Assembly: GCF_018070325.1 (NCBI RefSeq)
Contig: NZ_JAGPXY010000021.1
Location: 32,763 to 96,762 of the forward strand
Direction of reading: 5' to 3'
Source: Micromonospora sp. H61
GTDB lineage: Bacteria > Actinomycetota > Actinomycetes > Mycobacteriales > Micromonosporaceae
Length of the DNA: 64,000 bases
Below, in pieces: positions 24,051 to 32,438 of this stretch. The position numbers and the translations under genes were made by a program. Positions within the stretch are counted from its first letter, which is position 1, and every line of letters begins with the position of its first letter. The notes below the pieces were generated by a model. That model was not told the DNA's origin. It made no database searches and was given only the letters and a program-made list of their open reading frames with translations.

Positions 24051-24329
24051 TCAGCTGAGCCGTTGTTCGAGGTGGAAGGTGACCTCGGTGCCGGCGGCGC
24101 TCTTGCCGATGGTCTTGCACAGGGCGGCGCGGATGGGCAGCCAGTGGGGGCCGGCGCCGGAGGGCATCAGGGTGGCGTTGAACGGGTGCCCGTCGATGGT
24201 GCCGGTGACCTTGACGGCGCGTCGGGTGCCGAGCAGGTCCGCGGAGTCGGGAACTGTCACGTAGGTGGCGAACGCGCCGTCTTTCTCGATGGGCGCGGTG
24301 AAGCGGTAGTCGAGTGGTTGCGGGTCCAT
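24051..24329 (-). CDS. DUF1905 domain protein, 92 aa
   Basis: A short beta-rich protein with YRFTAPIEKDGAFATYVTVP, VKVTGTIDGHPFNATLMPSG and PHWLPIRAALCKTIGKSAAG followed by TEVTFHLEQRL, which matches the DUF1905 pattern (a small barrel of unknown role). ATG 24329 has AGGAGA about 4 nt upstream. It lies 26 nt after the NAD(P)-binding gene on the same strand and is probably co-transcribed. Confidence 0.82.
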   Translation of the reverse strand: MDPQPLDYRFTAPIEKDGAFATYVTVPDSADLLGTRRAVKVTGTIDGHPFNATLMPSGAGPHWLPIRAALCKTIGKSAAGTEVTFHLEQRLS

Positions 24330-24355
24330 GGGTTCTCCTGGGCGCGACGGGTCGG

Positions 24356-25012
24356 TCAGCTGGCGGCGGCGCGGATGGCCTCGACGATCGGGGTGGGCCC
24401 GTCGACGAGTTCCAGTGTCGCGCCGGTGGTGCGTGGTTCGTCGAGCAGTGCGGCGAGGACGTGGGCGACGTCGGTGCGGCTGATCGCGCCACGTCCGGCG
24501 TGTGGGGTGAGGGTGACCCGCCCGGTGGGTGGGTCGTCGGTGAGCCGGCCGGGTCGTAGCACCGTCCAGGCCAGGTCGCGGCGGCGCAGGTCGTCCTCGG
24601 CGGCGCGTTTGGCGCGCAGGTACGCCGTCCACACGTCGTCGGTGCCGGGGGCGGGTGGTGTGTCCACTCCCATGGAGGAGACGAGTAGGTAGCGGTGGAC
24701 GCCGGCGCGGGCGGCGGCGTCGGCGAGCAGCGCGGCGGCGGCCCGGTCGACGCTGTCCTTGCGGGCGGCGCCGCTGCCGGGGCCGGCGCCGGCGGCGAAG
24801 ATCACCGCGTCGGCGCCGTGCAGGTGCTCGGCCACCTGCGCGACCTCGGTGTGTTCCAGGTCGCAGACGACGGGGGTGGCGCCGGCGGCGCGCAGCGTCG
24901 CGGTCTGCTCGGGGTTGCGGATGAGGCCGACGGCGGTGTCGCCGCGCCCGACGAGGTGGCGTTGCAACAGGAGGGCGATCTTGCCGTGGCCTCCGGCGAT
25001 GACGACGCGCAT
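24356..25012 (-). CDS. NAD(P)-binding atypical SDR (NmrA-like)
   Basis: A 218-residue Rossmann protein: MRVVIAGGHGKIALLLQRHL carries the GxxGxxG nucleotide motif and SSMGVDTP is the second-strand signature. YLRAKRAAEDDL places Y and K as in SDRs, and VLRPGRLTDDPPTG is typical of the NAD(P)H-binding (PF13460) group. These act as NAD(P)-dependent reductases or redox sensors. The ATG has no ribosome-binding site but TAGGTT lies 6 nt upstream, so the message is probably leaderless. Confidence 0.88.
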   Translation of the reverse strand: MRVVIAGGHGKIALLLQRHLVGRGDTAVGLIRNPEQTATLRAAGATPVVCDLEHTEVAQVAEHLHGADAVIFAAGAGPGSGAARKDSVDRAAAALLADAAARAGVHRYLLVSSMGVDTPPAPGTDDVWTAYLRAKRAAEDDLRRRDLAWTVLRPGRLTDDPPTGRVTLTPHAGRGAISRTDVAHVLAALLDEPRTTGATLELVDGPTPIVEAIRAAAS

Positions 25013-25018
25013 GGGCCC

Positions 25019-25024
25019 AACCTA
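25019..25024 (-). promoter_or_regulatory. -10 element TAGGTT, leaderless arrangement
   Basis: On the minus strand TAGGTT is followed by GGGCCC and the ATG at 25012, giving a 6-nt gap as expected for a leaderless mRNA. Confidence 0.45.
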
Positions 25025-25131
25025 CCGGCGCCGCGGGTGCCGGCGGCGTCACCGGCTTGACCTTGACCTTCGGGGAACCCTGAGCCTGGTGGGTGCCGGT
25101 CGCCGTGACCGGCTGCGAGGAGGATGTCGAC

Positions 25132-26199
25132 GTGGGGCTGATGACCATCGGGGCGTTCGCCCGGGCGGCGAGGCTGACACCGAAGGCGTTGCGCCTGTAC
25201 GACCAGGTGGGGCTGCTGGTGCCGGCCGCTGTCGATCCGGAGTCCGGTTACCGGCTCTACGACCCGGCTCAGCTGCCGGTGGCTCGGCTGGTCGCCCAGT
25301 TGCGTCGCCTCGGTATGCCGCTGGCGACGATCCGGGTGGTGTGCGGCCTGGAGCCCGCGGCGGCGGCTGAGGCGGTCACCGCGTACTGGCGGCAGGTCAG
25401 CGCCGACACCGCGGCCCGCGCCCGGCTCGCCACCCTCCTCGTGGACCACCTGTCTGAAGGGGGCGCCACCATGTCTGACCCGAATCCCACAGTTGCCGTC
25501 CGCTGCGCCGCCGGTTGTGACACCGGGCTGGTGCGCGACAGCAACGAGGACACCGCGTACGCCGGCGAGCGGTTGCTCGCCGTGGCCGACGGTATGCGGG
25601 GGCCCGGCGGCGCGGCCGCCAGCGCCGCCGCCGTCGACGCCCTGAGGCCGTTGGCGCTCACCGACGTGCCGGCGGCCGACCTGCTGACGATGCTGGCCGG
25701 CGCGGTGAGCGACGCCGACCGCGCCGTGCACGCGTTGGCCACCGACACCGACCAGCCGGTCACCACGCTGACCGCGCTGCTGCTCAGCGGTTCCCGGCTG
25801 GCGCTGGTGCACGTCGGTGACACCCGGGCCTACCTGCTGCGCGGCGGTGAGCTGTCGCTGCTCACGCAGGATCACACCTGGGTGCAGGCTCAGGTTGAGC
25901 AGGGCCGGCTCGACCGGGATCAGGCCGCGACGCATCCGCAGCGCGCGGTGCTGGTGCGTGCCCTCGGTGGCGGCCGGCAGGTCGAGGCGGATCTGGCGGT
26001 GCGTACCGCGTTGCCGGGTGACCGGTACCTGTTGTGCTCCGACGGGCTGTCCGCGGTCGTCGACCGGGCCGAGTTGGGGTCGGCGTTGGCAGCGACGGAC
26101 GATCCCGGGGACACGGTGCGGGCGCTGATCGGTCTGGCGTGGGCCGAGGGTGCGCCGGACAACGTCGCCTGCGTCGTCGCCGACGTCGTCGCGGTATAG
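25132..26199 (+). CDS. MerR HTH fused to a PP2C protein phosphatase
   Basis: A 355-residue fusion. Residues 1-70 are a MerR DNA-binding domain (MTIGAFARAARLTPKALRLY, then GYRLYDPAQLPVARLVAQL). A helical linker follows to about 112. From about 120 comes a PP2C domain with all metal-binding motifs: RDSNEDT, AVADGMRGPGG, VHVGDTRAYLLRGGEL, LCSDGL and DNVACVVADV. GTG 25132 is set by GAGGAGGA at 25117-25124. An internal ATG at 25471, with GAAGGGGG just upstream, could give the phosphatase alone. The fusion suggests gene control tied to dephosphorylation. Confidence 0.88.
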   Translation: MGLMTIGAFARAARLTPKALRLYDQVGLLVPAAVDPESGYRLYDPAQLPVARLVAQLRRLGMPLATIRVVCGLEPAAAAEAVTAYWRQVSADTAARARLATLLVDHLSEGGATMSDPNPTVAVRCAAGCDTGLVRDSNEDTAYAGERLLAVADGMRGPGGAAASAAAVDALRPLALTDVPAADLLTMLAGAVSDADRAVHALATDTDQPVTTLTALLLSGSRLALVHVGDTRAYLLRGGELSLLTQDHTWVQAQVEQGRLDRDQAATHPQRAVLVRALGGGRQVEADLAVRTALPGDRYLLCSDGLSAVVDRAELGSALAATDDPGDTVRALIGLAWAEGAPDNVACVVADVVAV

Positions 26200-26283
26200 C
26201 CGAGGTCACCCGCGCCGGGTGGGACCGCCTGCCCGGCGCGGGGCTCGGCGTTGGTGAACCGGTTGAGGCAGCATGGAGAGGTG

Positions 26284-27126
26284 ATGGAGAGCTTCGACGC
26301 GTTGACCTCGCTGGTGGCCGGTGGTGGGGTGGTGGTGCTCAGCGGCGCCGGCCTGTCCACCGAGTCGGGAATTCCGGACTACCGGGGGCCCAGCGGGGTG
26401 GCGCGGCGGCACACGCCGATGACCTTCCAGGCGTTCACCCGCGATCCCCTGGCCCGGCGGCGCTACTGGGCGCGCAGCCACCTGGGCTGGCGGCTGATCG
26501 CGGGCGCGGCGCCCAACGCCGGGCACCGGGCGGTGGCCGGGCTGCAACACGCCGGGCTGGTCGACACGGTGATCACCCAGAACGTCGACGGTCTGCACGG
26601 TGCGGCCGGCAGCCCGTCGGTGATCGAGCTGCACGGCCGCCTCGACGAGGTGACCTGCCTGGACTGCGGCAACCTGACCTCCCGGGAGGAGCTGCACCGG
26701 CGGCTGCGCGAGGCCAACCCGGAGTTCGTGGCCCGCGTCGCCGCGGTCAACCCGGACGGTGATGTTGATCTCCCTGATGAGCAGGTGGCGGCGTTTCGGC
26801 CGGTGGACTGCGGGATCTGCGGCACCGGGATGCTGAAACCGGACGTGGTGTTCTTCGGTGAGACGGTGCCGCCGCAGCGGGTGGCGCGGTGTTTCGCGGC
26901 CGTGGAGCAGGCCCGCGCGTTGCTGGTGCTCGGGTCGTCGTTGACGGTGATGTCGGGGCGCCGGTTCGTGATTCGGGCCGCGAAACGGGGCATCCCGGTC
27001 GCGATCGTCAACCAGGGGCCGACCCGGGGTGACGGCCACGCCACAGTGTGCGTCGACGCGCCGCTGGGCGTGGTGCTGCCGCAGCTGGCCGCGCGGGTCG
27101 GCGCCGGGGCACCGCTGGGGGTGTGA
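26284..27126 (+). CDS. NAD-dependent protein deacylase (sirtuin)
   Basis: A 280-residue Sir2-family enzyme. NAD binding is seen in VVLSGAGLSTESGIPDYRGP, and TQNVDGLHGAAG carries the conserved Q-N-x-D. The catalytic histidine is in VIELHGRLDEV. Zinc cysteines are in CLDC and, further on, CGICGTGMLKPDVVFFGE. It removes acyl groups from lysines using NAD. The ATG at 26284 has GGAGAGG 2 nt upstream (tight spacing); the GTG at 26281 and an earlier in-frame start are alternatives. It is not obviously linked to neighbours. Confidence 0.92.
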   Translation: MESFDALTSLVAGGGVVVLSGAGLSTESGIPDYRGPSGVARRHTPMTFQAFTRDPLARRRYWARSHLGWRLIAGAAPNAGHRAVAGLQHAGLVDTVITQNVDGLHGAAGSPSVIELHGRLDEVTCLDCGNLTSREELHRRLREANPEFVARVAAVNPDGDVDLPDEQVAAFRPVDCGICGTGMLKPDVVFFGETVPPQRVARCFAAVEQARALLVLGSSLTVMSGRRFVIRAAKRGIPVAIVNQGPTRGDGHATVCVDAPLGVVLPQLAARVGAGAPLGV

Positions 27127-27216
27127 CGGACCTACCCGCGCGGGTGAGCACGAGGCCCGGGGGTAGGACATCCGCCGGAAACACCAACGCTGGTAGCGTT
27201 GACCACGCCGGTAACA

Positions 27217-27307
27217 CCCACGTGGGAGAGACCGCCCGACAGCGCGCAGGGCGGCGCCGAAGGGGCAAATCCTCCCCGGAACCTCTCAGGCAAAAGGACC
27301 TCGTGGG
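27217..27307 (+). promoter_or_regulatory. glycine riboswitch (single aptamer) upstream of gcvP
   Basis: The P1 helix pairs CCCACG (27217-27222) with CGTGGG (27302-27307). Conserved loops are GTGGGAGAGACC at the 5' side, GCCGAAGGGGCAAA in the middle (27256-27269) and CTCTCAGGCAAAAGGACC at the 3' side (27283-27300), all diagnostic of the gcvT/glycine aptamer. It lies 78 nt before the gcvP start. In this class glycine binding usually turns expression on. A possible promoter -10, TAGCGT (27194-27199), is upstream. Confidence 0.95.
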
Positions 27308-27384
27308 CAGGCACTGTGGAGTGCCCCTGTGGGTGCGACAGAGGGGGAGGCCGACACGTCGACCTCGCCCCGGGAGTGCCCCCT
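27308..27384 (+). promoter_or_regulatory. expression platform between glycine aptamer and gcvP
   Basis: Contains two hairpins: GGGCA/TGCCC (27305-27326), which overlaps the 3' strand of aptamer P1, and CCCCTGT/ACAGAGGGG (27324-27347). The overlap with P1 gives a switch mechanism. I do not see the conserved loops of a second aptamer, so this is at most a ghost aptamer or platform. Confidence 0.6.
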
Positions 27385-30207
27385 ATGACCGTAGAGCAGT
27401 TCGCCACCCGTCACATCGGTCCCGGCCCCGACGATGAGCGTCGGATGCTGGAGGTCGTCGGGCACGACTCCATCGACGAGCTGATGGACGCCGCGATCCC
27501 CGAGGTGATCCGCTGGCACGGCACCCTCGACCTGCCCGACCCGGCCACCGAGGCCGAGACGATCGCCGAGCTGCGGGCCCTCGCGGCGCGTAACACCGTC
27601 GCCGTCTCCATGATCGGGCTGGGGTACCACGGCACGCACACCCCGGCGGTGATCCGCCGCAACGTGCTCGAGGACCCGGCCTGGTACACGGCGTACACGC
27701 CGTACCAGCCGGAGATCAGCCAGGGCCGCCTGGAGGCGCTGCTGAACTTCCAGACCATGGTCACCGACCTGACCGGCCTGACCACCGCGAACGCCTCCAT
27801 GCTCGACGAGGGCACCGCGGCTGCGGAGGCGATGACCCTGGCGCGGCGGGCCTCCAAGAGCAAGAGCGGCGTGTACGTCGTCGACGCCGACGCGTTGCCG
27901 CAGACCATCGCGGTGATCACCAGCCGGGCCGAGCCGCTCGGCATCGACGTGCGGGTCCTCGACGTGCAGCGCGACGAGTTGCCGGCGGAGTTCTTCGGCC
28001 TGCACCTGCAGTACCCGGGGGCGTCCGGGGCGGTGCGCGACCACGCCAGCCTCGTGGCGGCGGCGCACGCCGTCGGCGCCCTGGTGACCGTCGCGGCGGA
28101 CCTGCTGGCGTTGACGCTGCTGCGCGCACCGGGGCAGATCGGCGCGGACATCGCCGCCGGCACCACCCAGCGTTTCGGCGTACCGATGGGCTTCGGTGGG
28201 CCGCACGCCGGTTACCTGGCGGTGCGCTCGGGCCTGGAGCGGATGCTGCCCGGGCGCCTGGTCGGGGTGTCACGCGACGCGGACGGCAACCCGGCCTACC
28301 GGTTGGCGTTGCAGACCCGTGAGCAGCACATCCGGCGGGAGAAGGCGACCAGCAACATCTGCACCGCGCAGGTGCTGCTCGCGGTGATGGCCGGCATGTA
28401 CGCCGTCTACCACGGCCCGGACGGGCTGCGCGACATCGCGACGCGTACCCATGCGATGGCGGCGCGGCTCGCGGCCGGGTTGCGCGCCGGTGGGGTGGAC
28501 GTCGCCGACGTCGCGTTCTTCGACACCGTCACCGCGACCGTGCCGGGGCGGGCCGCCGAGGTGGTGGCCGCCGCCGCCGACCGTGGTGTCAACCTGCGGC
28601 TGGTCGACGCCGACCGGGTGGGGGTGTCCTGCGACGAGACCACTACCGACGCGCACCTGGCGCAGGTGTGGGAGGCGTTCGGGGTGCCCGCCTTCGACGC
28701 CGACGTGGACGCCGCCCTGCCGGTCGACCTGACGCGCGGCAGCGACTTCCTCACCCACCCGGTGTTCCGCAGCCACCACTCCGAGACGGCGATGCTGCGC
28801 TACCTGCGGCGGCTGTCGGACTTCGACTACGCCCTGGACCGGGGCATGATCCCGCTCGGGTCGTGCACGATGAAGCTGAACGCGACCACCGAGATGGAGC
28901 CGGTCAGCTGGGCGGAGTTCGCGAACATCCACCCGTTCGCGCCCGACGCGCAGACCGTCGGGTACCGGGAGATGATCGGTCAGCTGGAGTCGTGGCTGGC
29001 CGAGGTGACCGGCTACGACGCGGTGAGCGTGCAGCCCAACGCCGGTTCGCAGGGTGAGCTGGCCGGGTTGCTGGCGATCCGCTCGTACCACGCGTCGCGG
29101 GGTGAGACGCACCGCGACGTGTGCCTGATCCCGTCGTCGGCGCACGGCACGAACGCGGCGTCGGCGGTGATGGCCGGCATGCGGGTCGTGGTGGTGGCCT
29201 GCGACGACGACGGCAACGTCGACCTCGTCGACCTGGACGCGAAGATCGACAAGCACCGCGACGCGCTCGCCGCGATCATGGTGACGTACCCGTCCACGCA
29301 CGGTGTGTACGAGACGGGCATCGCGTCGCTGTGCGCGAAGGTCCACGACGCCGGCGGGCAGGTGTACGTCGACGGGGCGAACCTCAACGCCCTGGTCGGG
29401 TTCGCCAAGCCCGGCAAGTTCGGCGCGGACGTGTCGCACCTGAACCTGCACAAGACGTTCTGCATCCCGCACGGCGGCGGTGGCCCCGGGGTGGGTCCGG
29501 TGGCGGTCCGCGCGCACCTGACGCCGTTCCTGCCCGGTGACCCGCTGGGCGCGCACGTGGACGCCACGCCGGCGATCTCGGCGGCGAAGTACGGGTCGGC
29601 GGGGATCCTGCCGATCCCGTGGGCGTACCTGCGGATGATGGGCGCCGAGGGGCTGACCCGGGCCACCGGTGTGGCGGTGCTCGCGGCGAACTACGTGGCG
29701 GCGCGGCTGCGGGGGCACTTCCCGGTGCTGTACGCCGGCAACAAGGGCCTGGTGGCCCACGAGTGCATCCTCGACCTGCGGCCGTTGACGAAGGCGACCG
29801 GGGTGAGCGTCGACGACGTGGCGAAGCGGCTGATCGACTACGGCTTCCACGCGCCCACGATGTCGTTCCCGGTGGCGGGGACGCTGATGGTGGAGCCGAC
29901 CGAGAGCGAGGACCTGGCCGAGCTGGACCGGTTCTGCGACGCGATGATCGCGATCCGCGCGGAGATCGAGCAGGTGGGTTCCGGGGCGTGGCCGGTAGGG
30001 GACAACCCCCTGGCCAACGCGCCGCACACCGCGGCGATGGTCAGCGGTGACGAGTGGTCGCACGCGTACCCGCGGTCGGTGGGCGCGTACCCGGCCGGGG
30101 TGGACCGGGCCGGCAAGTACTGGCCGCCGGTGCGGCGCATCGACGGCGCGTACGGCGACCGGAACCTGGTCTGCTCGTGCCCGTCGCCGGAGGCGTTCGA
30201 AGACTGA
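27385..30207 (+). CDS. gcvP: glycine dehydrogenase (decarboxylating), P protein
   Basis: A 940-residue single-chain P protein, the PLP enzyme that decarboxylates glycine and loads the aminomethyl group on lipoyl-GcvH. The N-terminal half starts with [17 protein letters not shown]. The second half holds the PLP-binding lysine (K690) in [30 protein letters not shown] and [17 protein letters not shown] are also characteristic. The ATG at 27385 follows a glycine riboswitch, and a 12-bp hairpin terminates the transcript. gcvH is 9.8 kb upstream; gcvT is not in the window. Confidence 0.97.
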   Translation: MTVEQFATRHIGPGPDDERRMLEVVGHDSIDELMDAAIPEVIRWHGTLDLPDPATEAETIAELRALAARNTVAVSMIGLGYHGTHTPAVIRRNVLEDPAWYTAYTPYQPEISQGRLEALLNFQTMVTDLTGLTTANASMLDEGTAAAEAMTLARRASKSKSGVYVVDADALPQTIAVITSRAEPLGIDVRVLDVQRDELPAEFFGLHLQYPGASGAVRDHASLVAAAHAVGALVTVAADLLALTLLRAPGQIGADIAAGTTQRFGVPMGFGGPHAGYLAVRSGLERMLPGRLVGVSRDADGNPAYRLALQTREQHIRREKATSNICTAQVLLAVMAGMYAVYHGPDGLRDIATRTHAMAARLAAGLRAGGVDVADVAFFDTVTATVPGRAAEVVAAAADRGVNLRLVDADRVGVSCDETTTDAHLAQVWEAFGVPAFDADVDAALPVDLTRGSDFLTHPVFRSHHSETAMLRYLRRLSDFDYALDRGMIPLGSCTMKLNATTEMEPVSWAEFANIHPFAPDAQTVGYREMIGQLESWLAEVTGYDAVSVQPNAGSQGELAGLLAIRSYHASRGETHRDVCLIPSSAHGTNAASAVMAGMRVVVVACDDDGNVDLVDLDAKIDKHRDALAAIMVTYPSTHGVYETGIASLCAKVHDAGGQVYVDGANLNALVGFAKPGKFGADVSHLNLHKTFCIPHGGGGPGVGPVAVRAHLTPFLPGDPLGAHVDATPAISAAKYGSAGILPIPWAYLRMMGAEGLTRATGVAVLAANYVAARLRGHFPVLYAGNKGLVAHECILDLRPLTKATGVSVDDVAKRLIDYGFHAPTMSFPVAGTLMVEPTESEDLAELDRFCDAMIAIRAEIEQVGSGAWPVGDNPLANAPHTAAMVSGDEWSHAYPRSVGAYPAGVDRAGKYWPPVRRIDGAYGDRNLVCSCPSPEAFED

Positions 30208-30242
30208 CAACGCCGCAGCCGGTCGAGCACTGACGACGGCGC

Positions 30243-30272
30243 GCCGGGGCGGGCGGTACGGCCTGCCCCGGC
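30243..30272 (+). terminator. 12-bp hairpin terminator after gcvP
   Basis: GCCGGGGCGGGC (30243-30254) pairs with GCCTGCCCCGGC (30261-30272), one G-U, loop GGTACG, 36 nt after the gcvP stop. No T-tract, but stem-only terminators are usual in actinomycetes. Confidence 0.65.
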
Positions 30273-30357
30273 AGCCGCTGCGACCTGGGCGGGGACGTCC
30301 CTTACCGGGGGACTAGCCTGGGTCGACGGCGGCTAAACGGTGACGCTGAGTGGTCGG

Positions 30358-30558
30358 TCAGGCCACGAGGGCGTGGCGGGCGGGGCCGCGGTGCGGTGCG
30401 ATGCTGCTGCCGTCGGGAAGCAGTTCGCCGGTGTCCTCGAAGACGATGACACCGTTGCAGAGCAGGCTCCAGCCCTGCTCACGGAAGCAGGCGAGGACCC
30501 GCGCGGCTTCCCGGTCGGTGGCTTCAGCGGAGGGGCAGGTCGGTTGGTGCTGGCACAT
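30358..30558 (-). CDS. DUF5999 family small protein, 66 aa
   Basis: The peptide MCQHQPTCPSAEATDREAAR continues with LACFREQGWSLLCNGVIVFEDTGELLPDG and a C-terminus APHRGPARH, a pattern I know from a small, highly conserved actinomycete protein family (DUF5999). Three cysteines and a histidine at the N-terminus suggest metal binding. ATG 30558 is preferred because GGAGA is correctly placed; ATG 30591 is a weaker alternative. Function unknown. Confidence 0.85.
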   Translation of the reverse strand: MCQHQPTCPSAEATDREAARVLACFREQGWSLLCNGVIVFEDTGELLPDGSSIAPHRGPARHALVA

Positions 30559-30681
30559 CGGGTTCTCCGGACTGTGGGGGCACTGTGTCATGGTTCACAT
30601 GACCAGTGACGCACAGTACCAAGCGAAAGTGTCCAGCATCGAGCAGGTGCCCGCCTGGTGCACGGGAAATCCACTGAACGG

Positions 30682-31896
30682 ATGAGGAAGGTTGGACCGT
30701 ACGGCGTGGAAACGCTCCCATACGTGGACGCCGCGGACAGCGGCCCGGCTGCGTCAGCCGCGGACAGCGGCCCGGCTGCGTCAGCCGCGGACAGCGGCCC
30801 GGCTGCGTCGGCCGCCTACCGCAGCGCCGCGTCGATCGAGGTACCCGCCGCGCCGGCCGCGTGCCGGGATGCGCTGACCGAACGCGCCCGCCTGCACTGG
30901 TCTCGCGGCGACGGCGGTGACCCCGCGGCCCTCGCCGAGGAGTTCCTCGCCGCGCACGGCCTACCCCTGCACGACCTGACCCGACCGGCCACCGGCCAGC
31001 ACGGCACCGGGGTCTGCGGCGCGGCGCTGTACCTGTCCGCCGCCGCCGGGGCGCTGCTGGCCGGCGCCCCCACCGGGGCACCCGAACCCGCGCCGGCCCT
31101 GCCCGACCTCGCCGTCGTCGTCTACCAGCACGGCCCCACCCGGGTCACCCGGCCCGGCCCACCGTCGTCGTGGCGGCTCGGCGAGTGGGCCGAGAGCTGG
31201 ACCCCCGGCCAGCACGCCGCCGCCGTCGACGCGGTCCGCGCCGCCATCGGCCGCGGCGACGTCTACCAGAGCAACCTCGTCGGCCACGCCGCCGCCCCCT
31301 ACGCCGGCGACCCGTTGCCCGCCCTGAGCCGCCTCGGCGCGCTCCCCGGCGCCCGCTACGGCGGCGTCCTCACCGGCGACGGCTGGGCCATCGGCTGCGC
31401 CTCCCCGGAAACCCTCGTCGAGGTCACCGACGGGCAGGTGATCACCCGACCGATCAAGGGCACCCGCCCGGCCACCGCCACCGGCCGCGCCGAACTGCTC
31501 GCCAGCGCGAAGGAACGCGCCGAACACATCATGATCGTCGACCTGGCCCGCAACGACCTCGCCCGCATCGCCCGCACCGGCACCGTCACCGTCGACGAAC
31601 TGTTCGCCGTGCGACGCTGGTGCGACCTGTGGCAGGCCGAGTCGACAGTGCGCGCCGCCGCCGCCGACGGCCTCGGCCTCGCCGACCTGCTGCGCGCCAC
31701 CTGCCCGGGCGCCTCGGTCACCGGCGCCCCGGGCCACGTCGACCTGGGCCTGACCATCCGCACCGCCGCCGCCGACGGCCAGCGGCTGCACACCTGGGCC
31801 GGCGGCGGCATCACCTGGGACAGCGACGCACGCGCCGAGGTCGCCGAGGCCGCCGCGAAGACCACCCCGATCCGCGCCACCCTGGCCGGGCGCTGA
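30682..31896 (+). CDS. chorismate-binding enzyme, PabB/TrpE type
   Basis: The C-terminal two thirds form a chorismate-utilising domain: GDVYQSNLVGHAAAPYAG, GCASPETLVEVTDGQVITRPIKGTRP, HIMIVDLARNDLARIARTG, ATCPGASVTGAPG and the final GGGITWDSDARAEVAEAAAKTTPI. This family makes 4-amino-4-deoxychorismate or anthranilate from chorismate. PabB is more likely because no trp genes are near and the N-terminal domain is short. No glutaminase partner is seen here. The 404-residue frame starts at ATG 30682; GTG 30658 is possible. The N-terminus includes a 9-residue tandem repeat. Confidence 0.8.
   Translation: MRKVGPYGVETLPYVDAADSGPAASAADSGPAASAADSGPAASAAYRSAASIEVPAAPAACRDALTERARLHWSRGDGGDPAALAEEFLAAHGLPLHDLTRPATGQHGTGVCGAALYLSAAAGALLAGAPTGAPEPAPALPDLAVVVYQHGPTRVTRPGPPSSWRLGEWAESWTPGQHAAAVDAVRAAIGRGDVYQSNLVGHAAAPYAGDPLPALSRLGALPGARYGGVLTGDGWAIGCASPETLVEVTDGQVITRPIKGTRPATATGRAELLASAKERAEHIMIVDLARNDLARIARTGTVTVDELFAVRRWCDLWQAESTVRAAAADGLGLADLLRATCPGASVTGAPGHVDLGLTIRTAAADGQRLHTWAGGGITWDSDARAEVAEAAAKTTPIRATLAGR
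30736..30816 (+). repeat. three tandem 27-bp units inside the pabB-like gene
   Basis: The unit encodes DSGPAASAA and starts at 30736, 30763 and 30790; the third copy has two differences at its end. Because the unit is 9 codons, copy number can change without breaking the frame. It lies in the non-catalytic N-terminus and looks like a linker expansion. Confidence 0.85.
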
Positions 31897-31915
31897 CCGC
31901 GGCACCGCACGGCGA

Positions 31916-31921
31916 TACGCT
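31916..31921 (+). promoter_or_regulatory. -10 element TACGCT before def
   Basis: TACGCT lies 7 nt upstream of ATG 31929 with no ribosome-binding site between, so def is likely transcribed as a leaderless message, with a promoter overlapping the intergenic space after the pabB-like gene. Confidence 0.45.
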
Positions 31922-31928
31922 GAACCCC

Positions 31929-32438
31929 ATGACCATGCGGCCCATCCGGATCATCGGCGACCCTGTCCTGCGCACCGGATGCGAACCGGTCACCACCTTC
32001 GACGCCGAGTTGCGCGCCCTCGTCACCGACCTGATGGACACCCTGCTCGGTGCCCCCGGCCGCGCCGGTGTCGCCGCACCGCAGATCGGCGTCAGCGCGC
32101 AGGTGTTCGTCTACGACGCCGACGGGCACCGTGGCCACCTCATCAACCCCACCCTGGAGCTGTCCGACGAACTCCAGGACGACGAGGAGGGCTGCCTGTC
32201 CATCCCCGGGCTGTACTTTCCGACCGTGCGGGCCCTGCACGCCACCGCCCACGGCGTCGACCAGCACGGCGAGCCGCTGACCATCGCCGGCAGCGGGTTC
32301 CTGGCCCGCGCCCTGCAACACGAGACCGACCACCTGGGCGGGCGGCTCTACGTCGACACCCTGCGCGGCGACACCCGCCGCCGGGCCCTGCGCGAAATCC
32401 GAGCCGGGCGCTTCGACTCACCCAGCCGCCGCGGCTAG
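31929..32438 (+). CDS. def: peptide deformylase
   Basis: A 169-residue metalloenzyme removing N-formyl groups from nascent proteins. All three family motifs are present: GVAAPQIG (I), EGCLSIPG (II, the cysteine is a metal ligand) and QHETDHLGG (III, the two histidines and the glutamate). ATG 31929 is used with a TACGCT -10 seven nt upstream; ATG 31935 is two codons later. The stop TAG shares the tetranucleotide CTAG with the stop of the convergent permease gene. Confidence 0.95.
   Translation: MTMRPIRIIGDPVLRTGCEPVTTFDAELRALVTDLMDTLLGAPGRAGVAAPQIGVSAQVFVYDADGHRGHLINPTLELSDELQDDEEGCLSIPGLYFPTVRALHATAHGVDQHGEPLTIAGSGFLARALQHETDHLGGRLYVDTLRGDTRRRALREIRAGRFDSPSRRG

Noticed and set aside
27308..27384. 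Second glycine aptamer making a tandem riboswitch
   Set aside because: I cannot find the conserved GCCGAAGG-like and CTCTCAGG loops again; only hairpins of the platform are visible.
30736..30816. Short repeats that might suggest a CRISPR array
   Set aside because: The three units are contiguous without spacers, are in frame within a gene and encode a peptide linker.
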